The position numbers and the translations under genes are program-made. The notes below the pieces were generated by a model, which worked only from the letters and a program-made list of their open reading frames with translations, ran no database searches and was not told the DNA's origin. This document shows, piece after piece, positions 1-5,553 of a stretch of DNA of 12,692 bases. This DNA comes from GCA-2746795 sp046496595. GTDB lineage: Bacteria; Chloroflexota; Anaerolineae; Promineifilales; Promineifilaceae. Each line of letters begins with the position of its first letter. The first letter of the stretch is position 1. The stretch covers positions 1 to 12,692 of the forward strand of contig JAWOGU010000384.1 in NCBI GenBank assembly GCA_046496595.1, in the 5' to 3' direction.

Positions 1-174
1 TCGATGTTGACTTTGGTCTGTCATTTTAAGAAGGTGATGCATCGCGCCTGGTCGTATTTCCAAAGCCGACTTGCCTACACGATGGCTCTGTTCAATACAC
101 TGGTTCAATGGAATGGTATTCAGGTTGATGAAGATGGGTGTGTCCATTTTTCCATCGCCGAGTTCAGCCTATGA
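1..174 (+). CDS. Probable transposase, C-terminal end (truncated by window edge)
   Basis: An open frame runs from base 1 to the TGA at 172-174 and gives 57 residues of a C-terminus. It contains the stretches RLAYTMALFNTLVQW and HFSIAEFSL, preceded by a basic His/Arg/Trp-rich segment. From memory this layout resembles the C-terminal ends of DDE transposases that finish in a short 'LSIAEFSL' tail, but I cannot name the IS family with certainty. The final catalytic acidic residue would lie in the missing part. I could not define the insertion sequence end or a target duplication between 175 and 221. The gene points towards jag, tail to tail. Alternative: the end of an unrelated hypothetical protein. 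Confidence 0.5.
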   Translation, partial: SMLTLVCHFKKVMHRAWSYFQSRLAYTMALFNTLVQWNGIQVDEDGCVHFSIAEFSL

Positions 175-221
175 ACTAGCACCAAAGGTTAATAACAGGT
201 AGTGAACTATTTAAATTCACA

Positions 222-1037
222 TCAGGATGCGCGTTTGGGAATGATGCGCACCTTGCGCCGGTTTCCCTCCCCCGTAGATTCGGTATAGACATATTTATCA
301 TTGCGCAAGGTCATATGGATGATGCGCCGTTCGTGAGGCGGCATCGGTTCCAGGCTCATGGGGCGTTTCTGCTTGGCGACTTTACGCGCCATGCGGTCTG
401 CCAGACGAGCCAACGCCTGTTCGCGCCGCTGCCGATAACCTTCGACATCAATCACAAAATTGGCGCGCGTTTGCAGATTGTGCCCAACCATTAGGCGGGT
501 GATGTATTGCAGCGCATTAAGCGTTTCGCCGCGGGGTCCGATCAGGGTGCTTAAATCGTCACCATGAATCTCGATGACGTTGATGCGTTTGCCGGTCACA
601 TCGTCTGGCTCCGTCAACGATGTGGTGATCTCGGCCGAAATATGCATTTTCCCCAGCAGTGTAGCTATGACCTCCACTGCTGAATTCCGTTCTGTTTCCT
701 GTTCAGCCTCTAGTTCAAGATCATCGTCAAACTGGGGTATGGAAACGGCCGTTACTGGCTCTACCTTCTCCACTTTCACTTCTGCGGTTTTTGCCATGGT
801 GGGCGCCGGTACCGGGGGCGGGGCTGGCTGCTCCACCGGTACCACGACCGGTTCTGCTATCACAGTCGCCTTTAAACGCACCACTGCATCCCGGGCGCCA
901 ATCCCCAACAAACCTTTACTGCCGCCATCCAACACTTCAATGACAACCTCATCTCGCTGCAACCCCAGTTTGGATAACCCGGAACGAATGGCAGCTTCTA
1001 CATCTGAACCCCGTGCTTCAATTGCTTTTTCCGTCAT
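222..1037 (-). CDS. jag: Jag/KhpB RNA-binding protein (Jag_N-KH-R3H)
   Basis: A 271-residue protein with the complete Jag/KhpB layout. An N-terminal Jag_N domain (about 1-55, with GGSKGLLGIGARDA) is followed by a Pro/Val/Glu-rich linker (about 60-120). A KH domain follows with the GxxG-type loop IGPRGETL at 166-173, and then an R3H domain (about 203-268) with the R-x3-H signature in PPHERRIIH (R237, H241). The family binds RNA, acts with KhpA in firmicutes in control of cell division and envelope synthesis, and is cytoplasmic. It is the last gene of the rpmH-rnpA-yidD-yidC cluster, 77 bases after yidC, which is its classical place and supports a link with membrane protein biogenesis. ATG start at 1037; the Shine-Dalgarno is weak. 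The linker carries one copy of the AACGGCCGTT palindrome, encoding Thr-Ala-Val. Confidence 0.95.
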   Translation of the reverse strand: MTEKAIEARGSDVEAAIRSGLSKLGLQRDEVVIEVLDGGSKGLLGIGARDAVVRLKATVIAEPVVVPVEQPAPPPVPAPTMAKTAEVKVEKVEPVTAVSIPQFDDDLELEAEQETERNSAVEVIATLLGKMHISAEITTSLTEPDDVTGKRINVIEIHGDDLSTLIGPRGETLNALQYITRLMVGHNLQTRANFVIDVEGYRQRREQALARLADRMARKVAKQKRPMSLEPMPPHERRIIHMTLRNDKYVYTESTGEGNRRKVRIIPKRAS

Positions 1038-1067
1038 AGTGACTCACTTTTCCCAATAACAAATATC

Positions 1068-1099
1068 GGTAGCTAACGGCTAAACGGCCGTTAGCTACC
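1068..1099. repeat. Perfect 13-bp hairpin between yidC and jag
   Basis: GGTAGCTAACGGC (1068-1080) is the exact reverse complement of GCCGTTAGCTACC (1087-1099), with a 6-base loop. The right arm overlaps an AACGGCCGTT palindrome (1083-1092), so two alternative pairings are possible. In transcript direction (minus strand) no T-run follows, so a simple intrinsic terminator is unlikely. It could be a processing or stabilising stem that lowers jag expression relative to yidC, or a small dispersed repeat. The structure is directly visible; the role is inference. Confidence 0.75.
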
Positions 1100-1114
1100 A
1101 GCTAATCATCAATT

Positions 1115-1981
1115 TCACCGTTTTGCAGAGCGCCGCTTTCGTTTAGAAGTAGGCGGTTTTGCTTTATACTCAGGCTTTGGCCCCAGGACTTTCGCTTGAG
1201 CGGTCTCAACTGGCTGATCAATAACAGTTGTCTCTGTTTTCACAGGCAGCGGCTCAAGCGGCGGCACTGCCTTACGCGTATACCAGCTTTGCAAAATACC
1301 AAGCACATTTGAAAAAATGAAGTAAATCGATAAACCCGCCTGGAATTGCAAGGAGAAAAAGCCAAACATCAACGGCATCGTATACAGCATCGACTGCGAC
1401 ATGGCAGCTGTCGGATCATCTTGTTTGCCCTTGCCCTCTTTTTTGGGCGGCGTCATAATTTTTTGCTGGACAAACATGGTGACAAACACCAAAATCGGCA
1501 AAATCAAAAACGGGTCCGGCTGCCCCAAATTCCAAATGAAAAACGTGTTATCAATGGGCAAAATGGAATTGAGATCAATACCGGCATACACGCGCTGCGT
1601 TAATTCATACAAAGCCAACGGCGTTGTGCCCAGCATAATACTGAAGACCCGAAACATGCCAAAAAGGATGGGCATCTGAATCAACAAAGGCAAACAACCC
1701 GTCAGCGACTCTGCCGGATTGTAGCCAACTTTAGCAAATTCTTCCTGCATTTTCTGCGGGTTGTCTTTGTATTTCTTTTGGATAGCTTGTATTTGGGGCT
1801 GCATCTGCTGGGTGCGCATCATCGAGCGCTGCTGTTTTAAATTAAGGGGCAGCGTGAGCAGACGAATGAGTATGGTAAACACCAAAATAGCTAGAACGAG
1901 GTTGTTGCCCAAAAAATCATACAGCAGCAACATGGCGTTTAGCATGGGGTTTATAACATATTCGTTCCAGATTAAACTCAT
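1115..1981 (-). CDS. yidC: YidC/Oxa1-type membrane protein insertase
   Basis: A 288-residue insertase of the short Oxa1/Gram-positive form without the large periplasmic P1 domain. It inserts and folds proteins in the cytoplasmic membrane, with or without SecYEG. The conserved positive charge of the hydrophilic groove is Arg40 in FTILIRLLTLPL (35-46). A cytoplasmic helical hairpin rich in Gln/Lys follows (about 50-85), and further membrane segments lie near 93-113, 157-172 and 198-233. The C-terminus ends in a strongly basic tail (KRKRRSAKR, 280-288), as expected for ribosome or rRNA contact. There is no lipobox at the N-terminus, unlike many firmicute homologues. ATG at 1981 has an AGGA about ten bases upstream. 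It lies 28 bases downstream of the beta-propeller lipoprotein gene. Confidence 0.96.
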   Translation of the reverse strand: MSLIWNEYVINPMLNAMLLLYDFLGNNLVLAILVFTILIRLLTLPLNLKQQRSMMRTQQMQPQIQAIQKKYKDNPQKMQEEFAKVGYNPAESLTGCLPLLIQMPILFGMFRVFSIMLGTTPLALYELTQRVYAGIDLNSILPIDNTFFIWNLGQPDPFLILPILVFVTMFVQQKIMTPPKKEGKGKQDDPTAAMSQSMLYTMPLMFGFFSLQFQAGLSIYFIFSNVLGILQSWYTRKAVPPLEPLPVKTETTVIDQPVETAQAKVLGPKPEYKAKPPTSKRKRRSAKR

Positions 1982-2009
1982 AATTATTTATCCTATCCAG
2001 CGTTTGGGC

Positions 2010-3170
2010 TTAATTTTCAGGAGCATAAGTCCACTGCTGAACCCCAGTTGTTATGTCGTACGCAATGAGCAGATCGCCGTTGCCTGCGCCATGCATCACA
2101 CCGACCACTAAATCGCCAACTACCACCGGCGTCGTATAGATGCCTGCCGGGGGCGACTGCTGCCACAGTTGAGCGCCATCCGCCGAATTAAACGCGGTTA
2201 ACTGCCATGTAGGCGTCCGGTTTTCCGGGTCCCCCTCTGAGGCAATATACAGCACACCATCAACCACCACCGGGCTGGTAACAATAGGGCCACTGACGGC
2301 TTGTTGCCAAAGCAAAGCGCCTGTGTCCCCCGCAACGGCATACACGTTGCCAGTCATATCGCCAAAGAAAACGAATTCATCCACAGCGGTAGGGGCGCCC
2401 CAAACACCGTTGGCAGCCTCAAACATCCACAGCTCTGAACCAGGTGAAGTACGGTCCAAGGCACGAACCCGGTTATCAAGGCCACCGGCAAAAATGGTAT
2501 CGCCATCGAGGGTAAGGCCGCCGGGGAAAGAGGCGTCTGTTTTCCAACGGCCGTTTTCCACCCCGGATTCCGCTTCCACGCCATACACATTGCCATCCAA
2601 ATCAGCCGCATAAACGACGCCGTCCGCAAATGCCAACGATCCCCAAAAGCCGTATTCTGCCGAAAAAGGCTGGTCCCATAACAACTCGCCGGTGGCGGAA
2701 TCCAGCGCCAGCAGTTGACCGTCAGCCGTCGCCACAAAAACCCGGTCGCCAACTTGCAAAGGCGGGGCAATGATTTTATCTGTGGCCACATCGGCGTTGA
2801 TCCAATCAGAAGGAGCGCCGGGCGGATCAGACAGGCCATAAATGGATACGATCTGGCGGGGGTTAAACATGCTGGTCGCTATGCCATAATCACCCAAGAT
2901 AACGCGCCCCTCTAACACGGAGGGCGGAGCATAAAACTGCAAGGTTCCCCTCTCATCCACGGTAGGAAAAGACCAGAGCGCAGCTTGATTGACGACATCA
3001 AACGCCAGAACCGCAGGCCCATGGGCAACGTAAACCGTGTCACCCGCAGCAGACATACCAGGCCAGTTCTGAGTTTGAGCCTGCCCAGTACCGCAGGCAG
3101 TCAGCACAAAAGCTGCCAGAATAAGAATAAACAGTGTCGGCTTTAAGAACGGCCGTTTTGCTCCATACAA
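2010..3170 (-). CDS. PQQ-repeat (BamB-like) beta-propeller lipoprotein
   Basis: With the TTG start at 3170 this is a 386-residue protein. The N-terminus is basic (AKRPFLK), then a hydrophobic helix, then a lipobox LTAC (23-26), so Cys26 should be lipidated and the protein tethered outside the membrane. The rest consists of about seven PQQ-like blades, each of the form 'V(Y/F)VA..DG.L.ALD..TG..LW', for example VFVATADGQLLALDSATGEL and VFFGDMTGNVYAVAGDTGAL. This is the fold of BamB, but monoderm-like bacteria lack the Bam complex, so the name BamB is not justified. Its place between yidD and yidC suggests a scaffold role in membrane or exported protein assembly (inference). The frame stays open to 3383 but that part overlaps yidD and is rejected; ATG 3200 is possible but has no ribosome binding site. 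Confidence 0.88.
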   Translation of the reverse strand: MYGAKRPFLKPTLFILILAAFVLTACGTGQAQTQNWPGMSAAGDTVYVAHGPAVLAFDVVNQAALWSFPTVDERGTLQFYAPPSVLEGRVILGDYGIATSMFNPRQIVSIYGLSDPPGAPSDWINADVATDKIIAPPLQVGDRVFVATADGQLLALDSATGELLWDQPFSAEYGFWGSLAFADGVVYAADLDGNVYGVEAESGVENGRWKTDASFPGGLTLDGDTIFAGGLDNRVRALDRTSPGSELWMFEAANGVWGAPTAVDEFVFFGDMTGNVYAVAGDTGALLWQQAVSGPIVTSPVVVDGVLYIASEGDPENRTPTWQLTAFNSADGAQLWQQSPPAGIYTTPVVVGDLVVGVMHGAGNGDLLIAYDITTGVQQWTYAPEN

Positions 3171-3177
3171 AGAGGCG

Positions 3178-3182
3178 CCTCC
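3178..3182 (-). promoter_or_regulatory. Shine-Dalgarno deciding the TTG start of the propeller gene
   Basis: GGAGG on the minus strand lies seven bases before the TTG at 3170-3168 and overlaps the end of yidD (stop at 3186-3184). It fixes the start at TTG 3170 rather than at ATG 3200 and suggests translation coupled to yidD. Confidence 0.75.
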
Positions 3183-3183
3183 A

Positions 3184-3393
3184 TCAGGGTACCGGATCAT
3201 AGCCGCCGGGATTAAAGGGGTGGCAGCGGGCAACACGTTTGATTGCCATCCAACCACCCTTGAACACGCCATATTTCTCAACTGCTTCATAACCATAATG
3301 GGAGCACGTTGGGGTAAAACGGCAGCTAGGCGGAAAGGCCGGTGAAATGAATTTTTGATAAAAACGAATAATAAGCAGGGCAAACCGTTTCAT
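3184..3393 (-). CDS. yidD: YidD membrane protein insertion efficiency factor
   Basis: A 69-residue protein with the full family signature: an N-terminal amphipathic segment (MKRFALLIIRFYQKFISP), then CRFTPTCSHYGYEA with its paired cysteines, the GGWMAIKRVARCHPF block and the ending GGYDPVP. Members sit at the inner face of the membrane, associated with YidC, and raise the efficiency of insertion. Its length is normal for the family. The start codon overlaps the rnpA stop by four bases (ATGA, 3390-3393), so translation is coupled. Older annotations often call this family 'alpha-hemolysin-like'; nothing here supports a haemolysin. Confidence 0.96.
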   Translation of the reverse strand: MKRFALLIIRFYQKFISPAFPPSCRFTPTCSHYGYEAVEKYGVFKGGWMAIKRVARCHPFNPGGYDPVP

Positions 3394-3761
3394 GCGGCTC
3401 TCCCGGTTTCAGATACGTTCTGATTCCGCAAAAGTTTCGAACGCGCTAACAGGTGAAGAACGGCCGTTTCCACTTCAGCATACGCAGCCTCAGGAGTCGC
3501 CTCACGCGCAATACACACACAATCCCAGCCCGCTTCAATTTGAAACATATGCAAACGCACAACTTCACGCAAAAGGCGCCGCGCCCTGTTTCGCTGCACA
3601 GCATTGCCCACACGCCGGCTGGCTACAAAAGCAAACCGGCTTATGCCAAGATCATTCGGCAGGATAACCAAAACCGCCAGAGGATGACGATAACCTTCAC
3701 CCTGCTGCCTGACTCGTTTTAGCTCGGCAGAACGCCGCAAACGATTAGGTGGTTGCAGCAT
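3390..3761 (-). CDS. rnpA: Ribonuclease P protein component
   Basis: A 123-residue basic protein that binds the catalytic RNase P RNA and helps pre-tRNA 5' leader cleavage. It starts with the typical NRLRRSAELKRV segment, has FAFVASRRVGNAV (43-55) and the RNR signature QRNRARRLLRE (56-66). The C-terminus shows the usual loss of conservation. ATG 3761 is the only reasonable start. It is preceded immediately by six Gs, leaving no normal Shine-Dalgarno spacing. The frame is the same as that of rpmH, from which only a TAA and six codons separate it. One AACGGCCGTT palindrome lies in the gene (3459-3468), read as Thr-Ala-Val. Confidence 0.96.
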   Translation of the reverse strand: MLQPPNRLRRSAELKRVRQQGEGYRHPLAVLVILPNDLGISRFAFVASRRVGNAVQRNRARRLLREVVRLHMFQIEAGWDCVCIAREATPEAAYAEVETAVLHLLARSKLLRNQNVSETGRAA

Positions 3762-3779
3762 CCCCCCGTTACCTGAGTG

Positions 3780-4022
3780 TTACCGGCTCGCCTTCGTTTT
3801 ATACGTATCGCCGTAACGTTTCACAGAGCGGTAAGCCGTGGCAGAAGTGCCGTTCCAATTGATGCGCTTGCCGTAATTATTCATCGACACGCTCAGAACC
3901 CGGCGCCCTTTGGCCCGGCGGTTCTTCAATACATCCTGCCCATTACTGGTTTTCATACGCCGCCGAAAACCATGAACACGCATACGACGACGGATTTTAG
4001 GTTGATAAGTACGCTTAACCAT
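3780..4022 (-). CDS. rpmH: Ribosomal protein bL34 with C-terminal extension
   Basis: The first 46 of 80 residues are a standard bL34: MVKRTYQPKIRRRMRVHGFR at the start, then a stretch rich in Arg/Lys and the usual ending RRVLSVS. bL34 is a small protein of the large ribosomal subunit that binds 23S rRNA. Bacterial members usually have about 44-47 residues, so the last 34 (from MNNYGKRINW to KTKASR) are an addition. It is basic and rich in Tyr, Asn, Thr and Ser. ATG 4022 has AGGAGA eight bases upstream. The gene heads the operon and has its own promoter and leader. The rnpA frame follows 18 bases after the stop, in the same frame. Confidence 0.95.
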   Translation of the reverse strand: MVKRTYQPKIRRRMRVHGFRRRMKTSNGQDVLKNRRAKGRRVLSVSMNNYGKRINWNGTSATAYRSVKRYGDTYKTKASR

Positions 4023-4030
4023 TTGAAAAT

Positions 4031-4036
4031 TCTCCT
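4031..4036 (-). promoter_or_regulatory. rpmH Shine-Dalgarno directly after a terminator-like U-run
   Basis: AGGAGA on the minus strand, eight bases before ATG 4022. It abuts the T-run of the leader hairpin, so ribosome loading and hairpin formation could influence each other. Confidence 0.75.
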
Positions 4037-4061
4037 AAAAAAACCAGGGCTTTCGCCCTGG
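4037..4061 (-). terminator. Terminator-like hairpin (attenuator candidate) in the rpmH leader
   Basis: On the minus strand CCAGGGC, loop GAAA, GCCCTGG (4061-4044) is followed by seven Ts (4043-4037). A 7-bp GC-rich stem with a GNRA tetraloop and a U-run is a textbook intrinsic terminator. It lies about 54 bases downstream of the predicted transcription start and 15 bases before the rpmH start codon. This arrangement points to attenuation of the whole ribosomal/insertase operon, or to a stop for read-through from the gene upstream combined with an unrecognised promoter. On the plus strand no T-run follows the stem. Confidence 0.8.
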
Positions 4062-4068
4062 AGTAATT

Positions 4069-4110
4069 GTTAATGCAACTGTAGAAATGATCAATTTATC
4101 GTTAATGCAA
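4069..4110 (-). repeat. Direct repeat TTGCATTAAC in the rpmH leader
   Basis: Two copies of TTGCATTAAC on the minus strand, at 4110-4101 and 4078-4069, with further similarity after them (GATAA and AATTA). Their starts are 32 bases apart, about three helical turns. They lie between the promoter and the terminator-like hairpin. They may be a protein or RNA-protein binding site for autoregulation; there is no direct evidence for that. Confidence 0.5.
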
Positions 4111-4121
4111 AGCGACGTGTG

Positions 4122-4150
4122 ATTATACATGAGCCACCTGAGGTGGTCAA
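4122..4150 (-). promoter_or_regulatory. Sigma70-type promoter of the rpmH operon
   Basis: TTGACC (4150-4145) and a perfect TATAAT (4127-4122) are separated by 17 bases on the minus strand. The transcript would start near 4115 and have a leader of roughly 90 bases before rpmH. This is the best promoter in the window. Confidence 0.85.
4134..4146. promoter_or_regulatory. Palindrome in the rpmH promoter spacer (operator candidate)
   Basis: CCACCTGAGGTGG, a 6-bp inverted repeat around one base, fills most of the spacer between the -10 and -35 elements and overlaps the inner two bases of the -35. A repressor bound there would block RNA polymerase. The sequence is certain; an operator role is inference. 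Confidence 0.5.
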
Positions 4151-4207
4151 ATACCGCAAACGATGCAAACCGATGCTCGCCCTAAAAATCGGGACTTTAA
4201 GAATTTT

Positions 4208-5311
4208 TTAGCGCAGTCTGCCGCTCAGGAGCGCTCGTCCGGCCCGTTCAGCCGCCACTTGCTGCACAATTTGCGCCGCGATAACAGCATTCACAGCCTC
4301 TTCCATCGCTTCTTGCTCGATGATTTGGGCCGCCAGCAGCGCCTGAATACCGCGCATAACAGCCCGCGCTTCCGCTTCATCGGCTGCGTCCATGACGGCT
4401 GCCGCCCGGCGAATTGCCTCTTGCTCTGCCAGACGCGCCTGTTCCACCGTCTCGGCTGCTTCATTGACCGCTGCGGCTTCTACAGCCTTTGAGGCGGCCA
4501 CAATCTCCCGCGCCTCCTTGACTGCTTTATCTTTGACCAATTCCGCCGCCGCTCGCACTTCTTCTGCTTGCAGGCGATCCTGTTCGGCTGCCGCGTGCAG
4601 CATAGCTGCTTCCGCCGCCGCTATTTCTTCGATTTCTCTGGCCTCAGCCATGGCTTTAGCCGCCTGTGCCTCTGCCGCCGCAATAGCCGCCGCCGCCGCC
4701 AACCGCACTTGTTGCGCTTCGGCTTCGGCTTCGGTTTTGGCCGCCGTGGCGGAAGCCATTGTCATCATTGCTTCGGAAACGGCCGTTTCCTCTAACCGTT
4801 TCGCCGCTGCCAACACCGAATCCAATTCCGTGCCTACAATCTTGAAGGCTTCGGGATTTACCAGACCCTGGAACAGCGCCCGCCCTCCGGCCTCCACAAT
4901 CGCCTGCTTCAAACCAACTGCCCAGCGATGCTCAAACAGGAGTAAAAACGCAGAACGGCCGGGCAGTATTTTGTCAGAAATGTAAGCCAGTTCGTCGTCA
5001 TTGATCCCATAGTCATGTTCCGCCAAACCAGAGACCTCAGCCACCGTGCCCGCCATCAATTTTGGTCCTTCATCCACCACCAGGCCGATCAAACTTTTGA
5101 TCACGCCGCCATATTGATATTTTTCATCTTGATTCAAATCGGTGACTTGCTTAAAAGCTACCGTGCCGTCTTCACGCTTAATAATGTACAAGAAATCAAA
5201 TAAGCGAATGATGCGCTTCTGACGCACTATCTCCAACTGCTTTCCAATTTCAGCGACAACGTTGTCGTTGTCGAATCCAATTACCACGAGGTGCAGGGGG
5301 CCTACCGTCAT
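4208..5311 (-). CDS. DUF1269/DUF6325-like protein with long Ala/Glu coiled coil
   Basis: 367 residues from ATG 5311, chosen because AAGGAG lies seven bases upstream; the frame is open to 5365 without a better signal. Residues 1-165 (PLHLVVIGFDNDNVVAEIG, a 'KREDGTVAFKQVTDLN' segment, YGINDDELAYISDKILPGRS) resemble the DUF1269/DUF6325 group, whose role is unknown. Residues about 170-350 are a charged Ala-rich helix (Ala, Glu, Gln, Arg), probably a long coiled coil. The end holds two similar units, LLAAQIIEQEAMEEAV and VIAAQIVQQVAAERAG. I see no membrane helix and no signal peptide; cytoplasmic filament or membrane-associated scaffold are options. It occupies the place next to rpmH where dnaA is common. 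The family assignment is from memory. Confidence 0.8.
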   Translation of the reverse strand: MTVGPLHLVVIGFDNDNVVAEIGKQLEIVRQKRIIRLFDFLYIIKREDGTVAFKQVTDLNQDEKYQYGGVIKSLIGLVVDEGPKLMAGTVAEVSGLAEHDYGINDDELAYISDKILPGRSAFLLLFEHRWAVGLKQAIVEAGGRALFQGLVNPEAFKIVGTELDSVLAAAKRLEETAVSEAMMTMASATAAKTEAEAEAQQVRLAAAAAIAAAEAQAAKAMAEAREIEEIAAAEAAMLHAAAEQDRLQAEEVRAAAELVKDKAVKEAREIVAASKAVEAAAVNEAAETVEQARLAEQEAIRRAAAVMDAADEAEARAVMRGIQALLAAQIIEQEAMEEAVNAVIAAQIVQQVAAERAGRALLSGRLR

Positions 5312-5318
5312 TTTTCTT

Positions 5319-5324
5319 CTCCTT
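5319..5324 (-). promoter_or_regulatory. Shine-Dalgarno deciding the start at 5311
   Basis: AAGGAG on the minus strand with a seven-base A-rich spacer to ATG 5311. It excludes the 18 extra in-frame residues upstream. Confidence 0.8.
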
Positions 5325-5353
5325 GTATTGTGGGCTGATACGGTTTGCCGCCC

Positions 5354-5380
5354 ATTATAACACACGCCTTGTCAGAACAA
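5354..5380 (-). promoter_or_regulatory. Probable promoter of the coiled-coil gene
   Basis: A perfect TATAAT (5359-5354, minus strand) lies about 40 bases before the start codon. The -35 is less clear: TTGTTC at 5380-5375 leaves only a 15-base spacer. The -35 region borders, by a base or two, on the large inverted repeat next to it. Confidence 0.5.
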
Positions 5381-5421
5381 GTCCCCCGGCACTTGATTTG
5401 GAATTTAAGTGCCGGGGACTT
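5379..5421. repeat. Large imperfect hairpin, 15-16 bp arms
   Basis: AAGTCCCCCGGCACTT (5379-5394) pairs with AAGTGCCGGGGACTT (5407-5421), with one extra C in the left arm and a 12-base loop. It lies between the PEP-CTERM gene and the coiled-coil gene, both on the minus strand, and could insulate them as a transcript-stabilising or terminating structure, although no T-run follows. Its strict arms also fit a small dispersed repetitive element; only a genome search can tell. Confidence 0.7.
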
Positions 5422-5553
5422 TGGAAACACAAATCCTGCTCCCTGCTGCAATCCCCCAGGCGCAAGCCAGTTTATATCCTGGCAGTTATCGGCCTGGTTG
5501 GAGTGTTGTACGGGCTGTTTTGGATGTAGCAGGCGCAAAAACGGTGTGATGTT
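5422..5553. other. Intergenic remainder, no gene supported
   Basis: This is the rest of the roughly 240-base gap 5312-5553. On the plus strand a short frame ends at 5529 with two Arg and a Lys followed by a convincing membrane helix (VYILAVIGLVGVLYGLFWM), but it has no start codon or ribosome binding site near it. It may be a relic of a lost membrane protein or a chance frame. I see no terminator with a T-run. Confidence 0.4.

Noticed and set aside
202..220. Small inverted repeat GTGAA/TTCAC after jag as a terminator or IS end
   Set aside because: Only five base pairs with an AT-rich loop and no T-run; too weak to call.
3171..3383. In-frame N-terminal extension of the propeller gene (up to 457 residues)
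   Set aside because: It lies wholly over yidD and has no ribosome binding site, while TTG 3170 has a perfect GGAGG and gives an immediate lipoprotein signal.
4023..4207. Replication origin near rpmH
   Set aside because: No DnaA box clusters (TTATCCACA type), no AT-rich unwinding region and no dnaA gene in view.
4392..4985. Plus-strand frame of 197 codons rich in Ala/Ser
   Set aside because: It is the mirror of the Ala-rich coiled-coil gene on the other strand; low complexity and no ribosome binding site.
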